A DNA stretch of 64,000 nt, from the NCBI GenBank assembly GCA_035048495.1, contig CM068546.1, forward strand, positions 34,738,674-34,802,673, read 5' to 3'. The notes beneath the pieces are model-generated. The model made no database searches and was not told where the DNA came from. It worked only from the letters and a program-made list of their open reading frames with translations. Below, in pieces: positions 33,429 through 44,464 of this stretch; positions within the stretch are counted from its first letter, which is position 1; every line of letters begins with the position of its first letter. This DNA comes from Euptelea pleiosperma. Its lineage: Eukaryota > Streptophyta > Magnoliopsida > Ranunculales > Eupteleaceae. Both the position numbers and the translations under genes were made by a program.

Positions 33429-33661
33429 GAGTAAGACTTCGATGACAGGGCAGCAGATCTCGGCACGTGTATTTGACGGAAGGACCACCTCGGCCTCACC
33501 GCACACGTACAGATGTGAGTGTTGTGAAAAAAAGCACTCAAGTACTCACCTGGGTACGTGTGTGGTGAGACCGAGGTGGTCCGCCGTACAAAGTACACGT
33601 GCCGATCTCTGCTGCCCTGTCATCTCCCTTGATGACAGGGCCCGGTCATCAAAGTTTTATC
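33429..33661. mobile_element. Fold-back element with about 80-bp hairpin arms
   Basis: The palindrome 33441-33624 pairs GATGACAGGGCAGCAGATCT, CGGCACGTGT and GGACCACCTCGGCCTCACCG with their inverse copies around a loop near 33535. The left flank GAGTAAGACTTC and the right GGTCATCAAAGTTTTATCC look like ends of the GAGTAAAACTTTGATGAC terminus class. No clear TSD was found. Confidence 0.7.
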
Positions 33662-33755
33662 CGGCTGTGATCGGCTTCGCTCACAGTCCGGTGTGAACGA
33701 AGGTTTCCTCGGGTGGAGATATCGAATGTTGTACGGATAGTACGTGTGATTTGTA

Positions 33756-34137
33756 GAGCAAGACTTGCCCGTCCATCCGTGGTCAGGTAGCTTAGCTACC
33801 TGACCACCCACGATATAAGCCACCTGGACATGTATTAGAGGACACTGACCGTATTGATGTTTGGCCAATCCCTAGGTGGACCTACAAACCCAAAAACAAT
33901 CTGATCAGTGATTTCTAAGCGTTAGTAGAAGTCATTTTCGTGGGTTGATTTTAACTGTAGGAATTTGAGCATTATTTACCATTATTTACGTATAAAGATC
34001 CAACGGTTTGAAATCACTAATCAAGCTAATTTTTGGTTTGTAGGTACAATTACAGATTGGTCAAACTTATATACGGTCAGTGTCCTCTAATAAATTTACA
34101 CGTGGCTTATATTTGGGTGGTCAGGCAAGTGTTGCTT
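33756..34137. mobile_element. P1 palindromic MITE, 9-bp TSD TGATTTGTA/TGATTTGCA
   Basis: Ends GAGCAAGACTTGCC and inverse GGCAAGTGTTGCTT. TGATTTGTA (33747-33755) and TGATTTGCA (34138-34146) are a 9-bp TSD with one mismatch. Near the left end sits an extra short palindrome GTGGTCAGGTAGC/GCTACCTGACCAC. The arms have the usual GATGTTTGGCCAATCCCTAG. Confidence 0.82.
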
Positions 34138-34259
34138 TGATTTGCAGGCAAAAAAGTAAAAGTATGTCTGGCTTTTCACGTCTTTATCAAAAGCTGTCAC
34201 CAGCGACCAGACAACTTTCGTCATCTACCTTTTAATCTTTTCACATGGGTTGCAACAGA

Positions 34260-34436
34260 GAGTAAAACTTCTATCACACGAAATTGTAAATCACACAATC
34301 ACAAGCCAATGAGTTCTCGGCACGTACACAAGTGCTTTACAACGTACCCATGTGCTTTTTTAATACATGTACGTGCCGAGAACTCATTGGCTGTGTTTGT
34401 GTGATTTGCAATCCCAATGTGACAGAAGTTTTACTC
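34260..34436. mobile_element. Short hairpin MITE, 177 bp, 9-bp TSD
   Basis: Ends GAGTAAAACTTCTATCACAC and inverse TGTGACAGAAGTTTTACTC. A core arm CCAATGAGTTCTCGGCACGT has a perfect inverse across a 40-base loop. TSD TGCAACAGA (34251-34259) and TGCAAGAGA (34437-34445), one mismatch. Sister copy at 36490-36639. Confidence 0.88.
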
Positions 34437-34559
34437 TGCAAGAGAAGCTAACACACGATGGAACTCAACATCACTTAAAAAGAAAAGCAAAATCAGGATC
34501 ATCATCGATCGCATCCATCTATCTCGTCCCAATGTTACAAAAATGCTACCGTCACCTAG

Positions 34560-34920
34560 GGATACGCCAAACATCTATACGCTCAGCCAGTGGCGGAGCA
34601 CCGATGGGTAACTATAGACCGTGTTGTCCCCCCCCCCCCCCTCAACTCAGACCTGCTGACCGCATGGATGTTTAGCCCACCTCTTCGAGGATATGCACAC
34701 CAAAAATCACTCTGATATTCAATCACTAGCCATTAGATTTTAGTAATTTTTTAAAGCGTGATTCTAACTGTTGGATTAAAAAAAGATTGGGTACTAAATC
34801 CAACGGCTACAACACATCAAACAAGCCGATTTCGGGTATGAGTGCGTAAGAAAGGAATGGCTAAATATCCATGCGGTCAGTGGGCCCATCTACTCCACTT
34901 TGACGAGTAAACCTTGGATG
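34560..34920. mobile_element. P3-like palindrome disrupted by an AGTGGCGGAGC element end
   Basis: CTGACCGCATGGATGTTTAG, then CCCACCTCTTCGAGG; right arm AAATATCCATGCGGTCAGTG then GGCCC. CCAGTGGCGGAGCACC at 34585 and GGCTCTGCCACTGC at 35328 look like the two inverted ends of another transposon. A C14 tract is at 34628-34641. Confidence 0.5.
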
Positions 34921-34949
34921 ACACCTGTTGAGACTGAACCATGCTGATT

Positions 34950-35275
34950 GCAGCCAATATGAGCCACTTGACACATTCTTAAAAGGAAACTGATCTTATG
35001 GATGCTTGGCCAATCACTAGGCCCACCTACAAACCAGAAATCAGCCTGATTCGTGATTTAAAAACTTTGGATTTCTTACCCAAATAATGCTCAAATTCCT
35101 ATGGTTAAAATTAACCCATGAAAAAAACTTCAATCCCACACTTAGAAATCAGTGATCCAGTTTATTTTTGGCTTTTAGGTCCACCTACTGATCGGCCAAA
35201 CATCCATATGGTTAGTATCCTCTTAAGAATGTGCCACGTGGCTCATAATGACTGTAGTCAGAGGCATCGACTGCA
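34950..35275. mobile_element. P1 palindromic MITE
   Basis: Left arm CAATATGAGCCACTTGACAC, then CTTATGGATGCTTGGCCAAT. Right arm GATCGGCCAAACATCCATAT, then GTGCCACGTGGCTCATAATG. Centre GATTCGTGATTT pairs with AGAAATCAGTGATC. Confidence 0.75.
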
Positions 35276-35464
35276 TATGGTTAACTTCGTTTTGATGGTC
35301 GCTTGCCCCCCTCGGAACAAAATCCTGGCTCTGCCACTGCGGTCAGTGGTCTCTAAGATTGCTCCACGTGGCCATTGAAGGACACTCACCCAAGGTTTCT
35401 GCAGTCTATGCACATGATTGGGAGAAAAATGGAAATAAAATAGCTAAATGTTTGATTTTTTGGT

Positions 35465-35800
35465 TTTTCAGGTCCACTAAAGGACTGGCCAAACATCTAT
35501 AATGTCAGTGTCCACTAAGAGTGTGCCATGTGGCTCTTATTGTTGTTTATAGAAGTTTTACTTGTCTCCTGTCATCAAAGTTTTGCTCTCAAGAGAATTT
35601 ATGGCTCTTTCTATTAATTTTCCTCTTAAATGGTTGTTGTCTCGTAGTCCGTGGATTTCTTCTTGATTATGACCAATGGCCTCAGGTCCTCAACCGCATT
35701 CTTGAGTTGAGTCCTTTAAGAATATGCCACGTGGCTCGTATTGTGGGCTGTGACCGGCTTCGGTCACAGTTGGTGACTGAAATTTTATTCCTCCTTACTA
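35465..35800. mobile_element. P1 right-half fragments with CATCAAAGTTTTGCTC end
   Basis: GGACTGGCCAAACATCTATA, GAGTGTGCCATGTGGCTCTT and GTCATCAAAGTTTTGCTC mark one right half. GAATATGCCACGTGGCTCGT and GTGACCGGCTTCGGTCACAG mark a second. Confidence 0.6.
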
Positions 35801-35874
35801 CACCATGAAGTGTAAGAACTTTGCTGACCCACAACAACATGAACAACCTGACACACGGACGCTAACCGTACGAT

Positions 35875-36440
35875 TGTAACAAGATATACGTTAGATCTTG
35901 TCAAATGCGGAAGCGTACTTTGTTACTCACCGCTGCCATTTGGGCCCACTGACCACTTGGACGTTTAGCCCGAGTAAAACTTGTCACAAGATGCTGTGAC
36001 GGAAGACGCTCACAGCACTCAATACGAGACACGTGGCACACGATCAGAGGTCTTTGACTGTATGGATGTTTGACCAGTCCCTCGGTGGACCTACAAACCA
36101 AAAATCAACCTGATTAGTGATTTAAAACCTTTGGATTTTTTCACCCAAATAACGCTCAATAATGCTCAAATTCCTACCGTTAAAATCAACCCGTGAAAAT
36201 AACTTCAATAGAATCAGTTAGAAATCACTAATCAAGCTGATTTTTTGTGTACCGGTCCACCGAGGGACTGTCCAAACATCCATACAGTCATCGTCCTCTT
36301 ATAGTATACCACGTGGGACATATTGAGTGCTGTGACCGTGTTCAGTCACAACATCTTATGACAAAGTTTTACTCGTTTAGCCCACCCCTTAGTAGACAGT
36401 CACAGCAAAAATCATCTTGTTTGAAAATTTTTAGCCACGT
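35875..36440. mobile_element. P3 palindrome split by a P1 insertion
   Basis: Left part TGTAACAAGATATACG, CACCGCTGCCATTTGGGCCC, ACGTTTAGCCC. The right part resumes GTTTAGCCCACCCCTTAGTA, then GCAAAAATCATCTTGTTTG. The gap is exactly the P1 element at 35972-36374 plus one TSD copy. Confidence 0.75.
35972..36374. mobile_element. Complete P1 MITE, 9-bp TSD GTTTAGCCC, nested in P3
   Basis: Ends GAGTAAAACTTGTCACAAGA and inverse CTTATGACAAAGTTTTACTC. GTTTAGCCC stands at 35963-35971 and 36375-36383, identical. Arms carry ACTGTATGGATGTTTGACCA and TGTCCAAACATCCATACAGT. 403 bp. Confidence 0.92.
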
Positions 36441-36489
36441 GCCTCATATTGTGATCGGTCAGCACAGTTCTCCTCCAAGAGGATCTATG

Positions 36490-36639
36490 GAGTAAAACTT
36501 CTGTCACAACAAAGTTACAAATCACAGCCAATGAGTTCTCGGCACGTACACCCCAAAGCAAAAGCACTTGTGTACGTGCCGAGAACTCATTGGCTTGTGA
36601 TTGTGAGATTTACAATGTGTTGCGATAGAAGTTTTACTC
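36490..36639. mobile_element. Short hairpin MITE, 150 bp, perfect 9-bp TSD
   Basis: Ends GAGTAAAACTTCTGTCACAA and inverse GCGATAGAAGTTTTACTC. The core GCCAATGAGTTCTCGGCACG continuing TACAC is perfectly inverted around a loop of about 18 bases. TSD GGATCTATG at 36481-36489 and 36640-36648. Confidence 0.92.
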
Positions 36640-36840
36640 GGATCTATGTTTTCTCCGGGTCAAATTCAATGGAACAGATTAAAAAGATTGTTCTATCAAA
36701 TCATGTGCCACGTGGCTCGCATTGCACCCTGTCATCAAAGTTTTACTCTAGATAACCGAACAAAAAAGGTACACGGTTGAGGCTATTGGCCATTGGATTC
36801 AAGAGATCTACAGTCCACGGTAAAACAACTATAAAGTATT

Positions 36841-37065
36841 AGGACGGCGCTAACTCCGCGATCCCTAGAGATTGGAAACCCTAGTTGTGGGGTTATATAT
36901 ACCACAGTTGATAATTTACGAGTATCCATTGTATTGTTTGTATTTCTTTTCTTGCCTCAGAGAGCAAAGTGGAATCGGTGTGAATTTGTAGCCCTTCATC
37001 AATCTAGATTGAACTATGTACATTTTTGTGTTGTGATTGTTTGCATCTTTGCCTTTTGTTTATTT
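36841..37065 (+). mobile_element. Probable LTR fragment
   Basis: Contains GATTGGAAACCCTAGTTGTG, GGGGTTATATATACC (TATA-like), then GGTGTGAATTTGTAGCCCTT. This is the pattern of a Copia LTR promoter and leader. No coding domains follow; Helitron-like DNA abuts at 37066. Confidence 0.4.
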
Positions 37066-37476
37066 CCAGCACTCTCGGACAAAGTGTTTGCCAAAATGGG
37101 GTGTGTAGCTTAGTTCCACCATCCGTTTGGGATGATAAGATCTCAGCCATTCTTTGAAAAGCCGATAAGAGGGGGGATAAGTGACTTCTCTGTTTTGTTA
37201 TACAGATGTATAGTGGGTGGCAAGTGTCCTCGGCACTCCCCTACAACGCATTTCCCAAAATTGGGTGTGAGTAGTTGATATCCATAGTCCATTTGGGGGA
37301 TAAGATCTCGGTCATCATTATTGAAGCTGATAATAGGAGTATAAGTGGGGTGACAATTTTTCTCTTAAATTAATCCAACCATCTAAATTTTATTTTATGT
37401 AAGAGTTGATATGGGCCCTATGATATATGAAGCCGGATAAGAGGAGAAGACAACTTCCATGTTTTGTTATATAGAT
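37066..37476 (-). mobile_element. Two to three tandem Helitron-like units
   Basis: Units share CAAAGTGTTTGCCAAAATGG, GATAAGATCTCAGCC, CCGATAAGAGG and end CTGTTTTGTTATACAGA, matching the array at 14650-15904. The second starts ATAGTGGGTGGCAAGTGTCC near 37209. A third, deleted one ends GTTTTGTTATATAGATTG (37474). Confidence 0.5.
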
Positions 37477-38279
37477 TGTTCTTTCTTCTCAACACAAATG
37501 ATAAATTAATTGCCTTTGATCTCTTGAATCCAACGGCCAATGGACTTATAATTGTGAACGAAATTGTAGCACATCGTACCATATGTTCAAACCATCTAAG
37601 AACATCAATAGCTCAAACTAGGGCTTTCAGGATCGTATTTTATATTTGATCGGGTCTCGAAAAATTGGGTTCTGATTTAGTTATCGGATTTCTGATTTTG
37701 GATTCCAACTGAGGAACCGTGATCCGATAAGTTATCGGTTCAGGTTCAGATGGACCTTAATCCGATCCGAAGTTTTTATATATTTAACACCAACCTTTCA
37801 AACTATTATTGGTATTTTGGAGAAGCACGTCGTTGCATTGATGGAATAAAAACATAACGTTTTAATATTATTTAAAAAATTTGGTTATTTTTCTATTTGA
37901 TTATATAATTAAAAAAGCTTATAGAATCTTTGTCAAAGTCGATGAAAGCACTTCCAAAAGCCACCACGTATATAAAAAGACAATTGATTATAATTTTGAT
38001 TATTTATATCATATATACTATTATTTATATATTATAAAGCCAAAACTGGGGTTGGGGCACGCAACACGCCACACGCTACATGCCCATGGGTGTTTGCATA
38101 TTACAAAGAAAAAAATAAAAAAAAATCATTGATCCTCTACTCTAACCCTACTTACTCAACGTAACGGGAAATATTTTATTTTAAAATTTAATACTATCCC
38201 TAGATCATCTCCTAATTACTTCTTATGCCATTAGTGATCAAAATTAATATTTACGGTGAAAAATTAATCTAAGAAAACG

Positions 38280-38405
38280 ACTCCAAACAAATCAAATGCT
38301 TAGAAATCATTAATTAGGCTGACTTTTTGCATGCAAGTCTACCTAAGGAATGGCCAACGTCCATGTATAGGGTCAGTGATCTCTAAGAATCTGCCACGTG
38401 TAAGG
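38280..38405. mobile_element. P1 right-half fragment
   Basis: CTTAGAAATCATTAATTAGG, GGAATGGCCAACGTCCATGT and AGAATCTGCCACGTG are right-arm motifs. The left half is absent. Confidence 0.6.
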
Positions 38406-38501
38406 TGCTCGTAACAATTGGAATTGCTATAAAAGGATTGCGGCACAACACGATAAGTTAAATAGCATCACAATCACAAGTATAAACACAAGGAAAAAGA
38501 C

Positions 38502-38656
38502 ATAACAAGGTATACCTGATATTACCAATCAGGGTAATTTTTGGTGTGTATATCCAAGAAGGGGTGGGTTAAACATCCATGCGGTCAGTTGGCCCAGATA
38601 GAAGCGGTGAGTATCAAAAATCGTGCAGTTTCAGGTATACCTTGTTACATCACGAC
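38502..38656. mobile_element. P3 internal-deletion derivative with both ends
   Basis: Left ATAACAAGGTATACCTGAT, right inverse CAGGTATACCTTGTTACATC. Inside are CCATGCGGTCAGTTGGCCCA and GCGGTGAGTATCAAAAATCG. About 155 bp; the left arm is largely deleted. Confidence 0.7.
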
Positions 38657-39264
38657 GGTACAACAAAATACTAAATTATATTATTATAAAAAAAAAAAAA
38701 GAAAAAGAAAAAGAAAAAAGAAGTCCATGTAAGGGCCCCCACACATATATATACCCAGGGTTACTTTTTATAAACTTTTATTTTAAAACTAAATCCTAAA
38801 CCCAAGTATATGTGGCACGCGATCATTGGACACATGATCGTGGCGTCTCTTCAAATATCCGGCCGCTACAAAAAAAAAAACCTCCATGCATGCAACCAAC
38901 AGAGAGATGGCTCCATATTTCTTAAATTTCTTGGTTGACTCATATTTGTAGAAATTGGCACATTTTATTTGGAAGTTCCTCTTGCTTCTTATACTTTTTT
39001 TTTTTTTTTTAATTTTTTCGATAAAGCCAATTATTCTACCGAGGACTAGATCCTCCTTGAAACTAATACGTGGCAGTGGAAATAGGCCGGTCCATGTCGA
39101 AGGGATTCAATAGGAATTATTATACTTATTAATGGACGAAGGCCTTTCTTGCGGTGCGTCTACAATCTTCAATGTTTCAAAATTGTACCTATTTTGTTTT
39201 TTTGATTTTTATACTTTGATGATCTTTTTGGTCATAACACAACTCACTGCATTGATGATGGATC

Positions 39265-39380
39265 ACGCTATATGCCACGTGGCACACTATTAGAAGCAAA
39301 TAATAATATTGGTGTTTGGCTAATCTCTATGTAGACTTACGAAACAAAAATCAATCTGATTAGTGATTTCAAACATCTAT
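39265..39380. mobile_element. P1 left-half fragment
   Basis: CTATATGCCACGTGGCACAC, TTGGTGTTTGGCTAATCTC and AATCAATCTGATTAGTGATT form a left arm only. The following 39381-39790 is AT-rich without clear features. Confidence 0.55.
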
Positions 39381-39792
39381 GAGGTCTCTAAAATCTATAT
39401 AAATTCTCACAAATTTAAAATCCGTTGTAGATTCTCACAAATAACCGATCGTTAAATCAGTTAAAAATTCTCACAGAAAAGAATCGTTAAATAACGAATA
39501 TAAGGGTCGTTATTTGTGAATTATATTAAAAAATATTATTTTTGTTGTATTATGTGATATTTGTCCGTTAAAATAGCAGTGAAACTATAATGAAATTACC
39601 CGTGTCCGGTAGACCGTTATAATGGTCCATTTACAACCGGGGTAGAGAAATCGAGCTTTTGTGTAAAGTACGTGTGGACCGTGTGGTTCCTACTTCTACC
39701 CCTACTAAAATCTGTAAAGAGTTTGTTTTTCAGTTTTCACATCTCTCTCAAAAGCTGTCACCAAACACGTTTCGCCCCAATAATGTAAGTCA

Positions 39793-40160
39793 CTTTTGAG
39801 TAAAACTTGCCTCACCACCGACGGTCAGGGAAGTCCTGACCACTCATAATATGGGCCACGTGGTACACTCTTAGAGGACGCTGGCCGTATGAAAGTTTGG
39901 CCGGCCTAAAAAACCAAAAATCAGCCTGATTAGTGATTTCAAAACTTTGTATCTTAGTACCCAAATAATAGTAAATAATGTTCAAATTCATGGGGTTAAA
40001 ATCAACCCATGAAAATGACTTTTACTAACGCTTAGAAATCACCGATCAGGTTGATTTTGGGTTCCACCTACGGATTGGCCAAACATCCATACAGTTAGTG
40101 TCCTCTAAGAAATTGCCACGTAGCTCATATTAACTATGGTTAACTTGGGTTTTGAAAAAG
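39793..40160. mobile_element. P1 palindromic MITE
   Basis: Left end GAGTAAAACTTGCCTCACCA, then TAATATGGGCCACGTGGTAC. Right arm GATTGGCCAAACATCCATAC, then ATTGCCACGTAGCTCATATT. The right terminus (TTAACTTGGGTTTTG) does not mirror the left, and no TSD is visible. Confidence 0.7.
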
Positions 40161-40194
40161 TCATGAGGTGTGGTCTAGATTTTCCTAAGGTCAG

Positions 40195-40330
40195 TGTCCT
40201 CTGATGCTTAGAAATCACTAATCAAAGTAATTTTTGGTTTATGTCCATCAATGGTTGGCCAAACATCCATATGGTCAGAAATCTCTAAGAATATGCCACG
40301 TGGCTCATATTATAATCGGACAGCAAAAAA
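40195..40330. mobile_element. P1 right-half fragment
   Basis: GCTTAGAAATCACTAATCAA, GGTTGGCCAAACATCCATAT and AATATGCCACGTGGCTCATA; the left half is missing. Confidence 0.6.
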
Positions 40331-41334
40331 AATTTCGATGCAGGTGATTAAAAGATTCTCCTGTCAAATCATGTGGTCACACTTCGCCATGTGTAGACGG
40401 TAAGAGGTGGTCCCGGGTCCACACACTTCAAATCATGTGGTCACACATGTATCCCCACGAAAGAGAATCTTCTCATCCAAATCATAATTTTATGGAACAT
40501 CTCTCACCTGAAAGCAAAAAAAAAAAAAAAAAAAGTGGAAAAAGACATCCCGCTGATGAGAATTTACCAGAGACAAACAAAAAATAAATGGTATACTGTT
40601 GAGGCTATTGACCACTGGATTCAAGAGATCCACGAGAAAACAACTACAAAGGATAAAATATTTGTTGCCTCGTGGACTGTGGATCTCTCGTATCCAACGG
40701 TCAATGGCACCTCAACTGCACGTATTTTTGTCCGTGTTATCAACTTGTAATTATGGACGAAATCGTAGCACGTCATTGATCAATATGTTCAAACCATCCA
40801 AGAACATCAATAGCTTGAACTAGAGCAAGACTTGATGTTCTTCCGGGAGATAGTTGTGTTTGTTCGTTTTCCTTTGTATTTTAACCATGGACTTGTCAAA
40901 AAAAAATATATAAATTTTTTGTCGTGACTACGTAATACACAGTGCCCTATGATTATATAAGTAGAAAAGCTTGTAGAATTTTTGTCAAACTCAAGATACG
41001 CCAAAAGTTTCCGTGCATCTGTATATAAGAAAGACAAAATTGAATAAAATTCGAATTCTTTATATTATATAAATAACTCGAGCCTCCTTGCATTGGCGGC
41101 AACATTTGGGACTACTATAGAGATATTTTATAGCCAACCGTGCCACATGGCACTCGAGATTTGGTTAGAGGAGGAGAGAGAGTAGAAGATGAGGGAGACT
41201 AAGTCAACATTTGATATGAGCATATGTCGTGATGCGTTTCACGAACAAGCCTATGGATGTGTTCCAAGCTCATAATTAATTGGCCGGACGAGTGTGCTAG
41301 CTAAGTGACATTTTGGGGAGGAGTCCTTCAATTA

Positions 41335-41740
41335 TTATTTTTTATAAGTAAAACGGATTTATTAGACACTGGCCTTAAAGCATACCAAACGCTGAAAAAA
41401 GAAAAAAAGAAATACACATTGACATGAGAAAAAAAAAAACACACCAATAAGGATATAAACTCCCAACGCAATCCAAATTTCTCGCCCTCTATTCTCTCCC
41501 CCTATAACAATCATATCCGACCATTTGAAGACGATGACATTGAAAGAAATGTATTTCTCTTCCTCGTACAACTTTACCCAGAAATAAACCAACGCCTTGA
41601 TCACTAGAATGGGATATTCTGTCTGAAAGCTACCTTGTTATTCCTCTATCGCCACAAACCCTAAATGATAATTAAAGGTATCAGAGCCCACATCCTCCTT
41701 CCAAATCTAATAGACCCCTTCCCTCACCTAGCCAGACAAA
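41335..41740 (-). mobile_element. LINE 3' tail fragment
   Basis: Minus-strand reading gives a degraded frame (ALVYFWVKLYEEEKYISFNV, DMIVIGGENRGREIW). It is followed by TTTCTTTTTTCAGCGTTTGG, GTCTAATAAATCCGTTTTAC and TTATAAAAAATAATAAT. This matches plant L1-type LINE 3' ends. A TAG interrupts the frame. Confidence 0.6.
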
Positions 41741-41754
41741 CAAATTGCTAAAGA

Positions 41755-42020
41755 ATTGTGGCATTTTTCCGTTATAACGGACGTTAAATTGAATTGTAGT
41801 TGACAGTAGCAAAAGTAGAAAATAATGAAAAAAATGGTGCTGAAATTCAAAATTTAATATTTTAAAGATGAAAAATAAAATGGAAAATAGCCATTTTCAC
41901 AATTTTTTTAGATGTTATTTTCGTTATAACCGCCCTTATATTCAAAAATAATGGCCACTGTAAGCGTCAAAATGGTTCATAACGTAACGACATTGGACTT
42001 ATGACGGCGTTATTTAATAA
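41755..42020. mobile_element. T-family (hAT-like) element
   Basis: TTTTTCCGTTATAACGGACG, AATTGTAGTTGACAGTAGC, GTTATAACCGCCCTTAT, GTAACGACATTGGACTTATG. It has the order of the complete copy at 58161-58530 but degraded ends. Confidence 0.5.
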
Positions 42021-42539
42021 CATGATATGTACATCCATGCAATGTGGGCAGAAGAGGTCCCTGTAAGGGCCCCACTCTACTATGGCGTAGTAGTGAAACT
42101 AACTGTGTGGTTGTAGCGGAAATCGGCCGATCCATGTCGACGGGATTCAACTGGAATTATTATTTTATCTTATTCTCTCTTGGAAAACAACAACCGGGTG
42201 GCACCTCCTTGTCGCTTGGTCACGCTTCTCTCTTGAGTCCATGACATCATCTATGACGATTTAACTTCTATTTTGACACGTTGCTCATTTATTTAGAAAC
42301 ATGTGGTAGAAAATTTTGGCACAACGAGTCCACCATCGTTGACATTGGACTGTCAGCGCAGCAGATGACAATCACAAAAAAAATCGCGTTTAATACGCAA
42401 AAAAAATATTTAAAAGAAACGTTTAATATGGCGGTATAAAAAGAAGTAACAATTGAGAATTTTGAGGCTAAACGAATAAAACACTTATAATATTCATTTA
42501 ATACATGAATTTTGTGTTTTTTTTTTATTATTTACTTAG

Positions 42540-42771
42540 CCGGACCCACAAATTTGCTCACCGCGGCGATATGTGGATCCCACACTCGCCTAACCCATAT
42601 TTGACTTACTTCGATATGTAGGACCCACACAAGTTGAAAGAAAATGAAGTAAGCCTAATACAAGTACCAACGTTATTAAATGTTGATATACACAAATATT
42701 TAGCCAAGATAATATTTGCCTGGCTAAACATTTGCCATTGGAACTCTTTTTCTCACGTACCAAACAGGCCC
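42540..42771. mobile_element. Right part of a Tourist-like MITE (relative of 53931-54457)
   Basis: TTTGACTTACTTCGATATGT, AGTTGAAAGAAAATGAAGTA, ATATTTAGCCAAGATAATAT and terminus CACGTACCAAACAGGCCC match 54268-54457. The left terminus is lost. Confidence 0.7.
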
Positions 42772-42778
42772 TTAGAGT

Positions 42779-42985
42779 AAGGGTGTCAATTTGTACCAAT
42801 TTTCCAATTCTACATTTTTGGGAACTGACTAAAAAGAACCGGAATCACAACCGAACTGATAATAATTTGGGTTCTTAGTAATTTGAAATTGGAACTGAAT
42901 CAATAGGAACCGAAATAGAACCAGAATTATTTATTGTCAAGATTGGAACTGATATACCTGGAACCGGATCATTTGGATATGTGGC
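42779..42985. mobile_element. AAGGGTGTCAA-ended repeat fragment
   Basis: AAGGGTGTCAATTTGTACCA, then alternating GAACCGGAATC, GAACTGAATC and GAACCGAAAT motifs as in 27194-28031. Only the left end is found. Confidence 0.5.
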
Positions 42986-43034
42986 TCTTAAACTTTCCAA
43001 GGTACACCCACGAAGAAGACAAAAACCACAAGAA

Positions 43035-43090
43035 TGTTAATATGTGGTGACAGACAAATTCATGTTAATATGTGGTGACAGACAAATTCA
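43035..43090. repeat. 28-bp tandem duplication
   Basis: ATGTTAATATGTGGTGACAG followed by ACAAATTC occurs twice back to back, identical. Confidence 0.85.
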
Positions 43091-43554
43091 TTCCCTAAAC
43101 ATTTGATCTATCACTTGCTTTTGAACGGCCAGTAAAATCTAGTTGATCGTCAGACGGGTAGGATCTATGGAACGATAACAAAGCCAAGATGTTGGCAGTG
43201 GAAACTGACGATGGTGTAAATGATAAGGTATAGGGGGTATATCATACTATCGTTTTCATAAACCCATTAAATCATTGTGTTCTAGATCCAATAGCGAATC
43301 AACAAATGCAAATAATATAAAATGGTGTTGTGCGAAACAGTATATCATGTTCCCCCCGTGTGTGAGGTCACTAGTGACGCTTTGTTTCCTGGACAACTCA
43401 GATTCTGGCAAGTAGAGAGTAACGTGGATGCATTTATATGGATCCTCCAAATTTGGCTGAAAAAGACAAACTGTTTCTGTTTCACCTAAATATCAGTTAG
43501 CGCATTTACTTACCATCCAACTGCAGCGACTTGTTCGTACAAGACAAGGTCCTC

Positions 43555-43634
43555 GTTCCATACGCTTAGCGTCCTCTAAGACTATGCCACGTGGCTCTTA
43601 TTTTGGGCTCTCATCCACTTGCTGTCATCAAAGT
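43555..43634. mobile_element. P1 right end, GTCATCAAAGTTTTACTC class
   Basis: CCATACGCTTAGCGTCCTCT, CTATGCCACGTGGCTCTTAT and GCTGTCATCAAAGTTTTACTC. This terminus class also occurs at 36730 and, with changes, at 35568 and 57333. Confidence 0.65.
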
Positions 43635-43713
43635 TTTACTCTCGTTTAAGGTTCTTAAAACACCACGTGGCATACTTTTGATCCCACAAAGACGAAGGAT
43701 TTTTCAACATGCT

Positions 43714-43930
43714 ATGAGCCACGTGGAACATATTTAGAGGACGATGATCATATGGATGTTTGGGCAATCCCGGTGGACCTACAAACCAAAATTCAGCCCC
43801 GTTAGTGATTTCAAACCTTTTGATCACTTACCCCAAATAAGGATCAAATTCCCACGGTTAAAATCAACCCATGAAAATGACTCCAATCCAACGCTTAGAA
43901 CTCTCTAATCAGGTTGATTTTTGGTATTGA
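43714..43930. mobile_element. P1 MITE, right end truncated
   Basis: ATGAGCCACGTGGAACATAT, GATCATATGGATGTTTGGGC, GTTAGTGATTTCAAACC, CTAATCAGGTTGATTTTTGG; ends where the right arm should begin. Confidence 0.65.
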
Positions 43931-44091
43931 TCTTCTAGATGAATGCCTTTTTTTTGTAAGCTTCTAGATGATGCATTGATTGAATGGATAAAATTATTTG
44001 GCCAATAACTTTGTTGATCTTCTTGATGAATGTGCTAGATTCAATGGTCATAATTACCACGTGCACCGTACATGTGGCAGCACTTGCACTT

Positions 44092-44461
44092 AGTAAAACA
44101 TTAACGACAGCGCACTGTCATTGAGAGCTATATGAGCCACGTGGTGCACTCTCAGAGGACTCTGACCGTATGGATGTTTGGCCAATCCCTAGGTGGACCT
44201 ACAAACAAAAAATCAGCCTGACTAGTGATTTCAATCTAATCTTTGTACCTCAAATATGGTCAATAATGCCCAAATTCTCATGGTTAAAATCATCTCATGA
44301 AAATAGCTCCAATCCACCGCCTAGAGATCACTAATCAGGATTATTTTTGGCTTGTAGGTCAGCGAGGGATTGGAAAAACATCCATACTGTTAGAGTCCAC
44401 TAAGAGTGTGACACGTGGCTCATATTGTGGATGACAGTCTTTAGTCATCAAAATTTTCCTC
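44092..44461. mobile_element. P1 palindromic MITE, 9-bp TSD CTTGCACTT/CTTACACTT
   Basis: Left AGTAAAACATTAACGACAGC; right inverse AGTCATCAAAATTTTCCTC. TSD at 44083-44091 and 44462-44470, one mismatch. Arms TGACCGTATGGATGTTTGGC and GGAAAAACATCCATACTG. Confidence 0.8.
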
Positions 44462-44464
44462 CTT

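Larger units (their letters stand above)
36680..39130. repeat. Segment A of a diverged collinear repeat (A/B/C)
   Basis: Anchors shared with B: GTTGAGGCTATTGGCCATTG (36779), ATGTTCAAACCATCTAAGAA (37583) with ACATCAATAGCTC, AAAGCTTATAGAATCTTTGT (37914), ATGTAAGGGCCCC (38727), CCGGTCCATGTCGAAGGG (39087) with ATTCAATAGGAATTATTAT. The order is the same in B and partly in C. It is interrupted by an LTR/Helitron-like block absent from B. Confidence 0.7.

Noticed and set aside
41678..41690. GGTATCAGAGCC as an LTR primer-binding site
   Set aside because: It lies inside a LINE 3' region without any LTR-like end in front of it.
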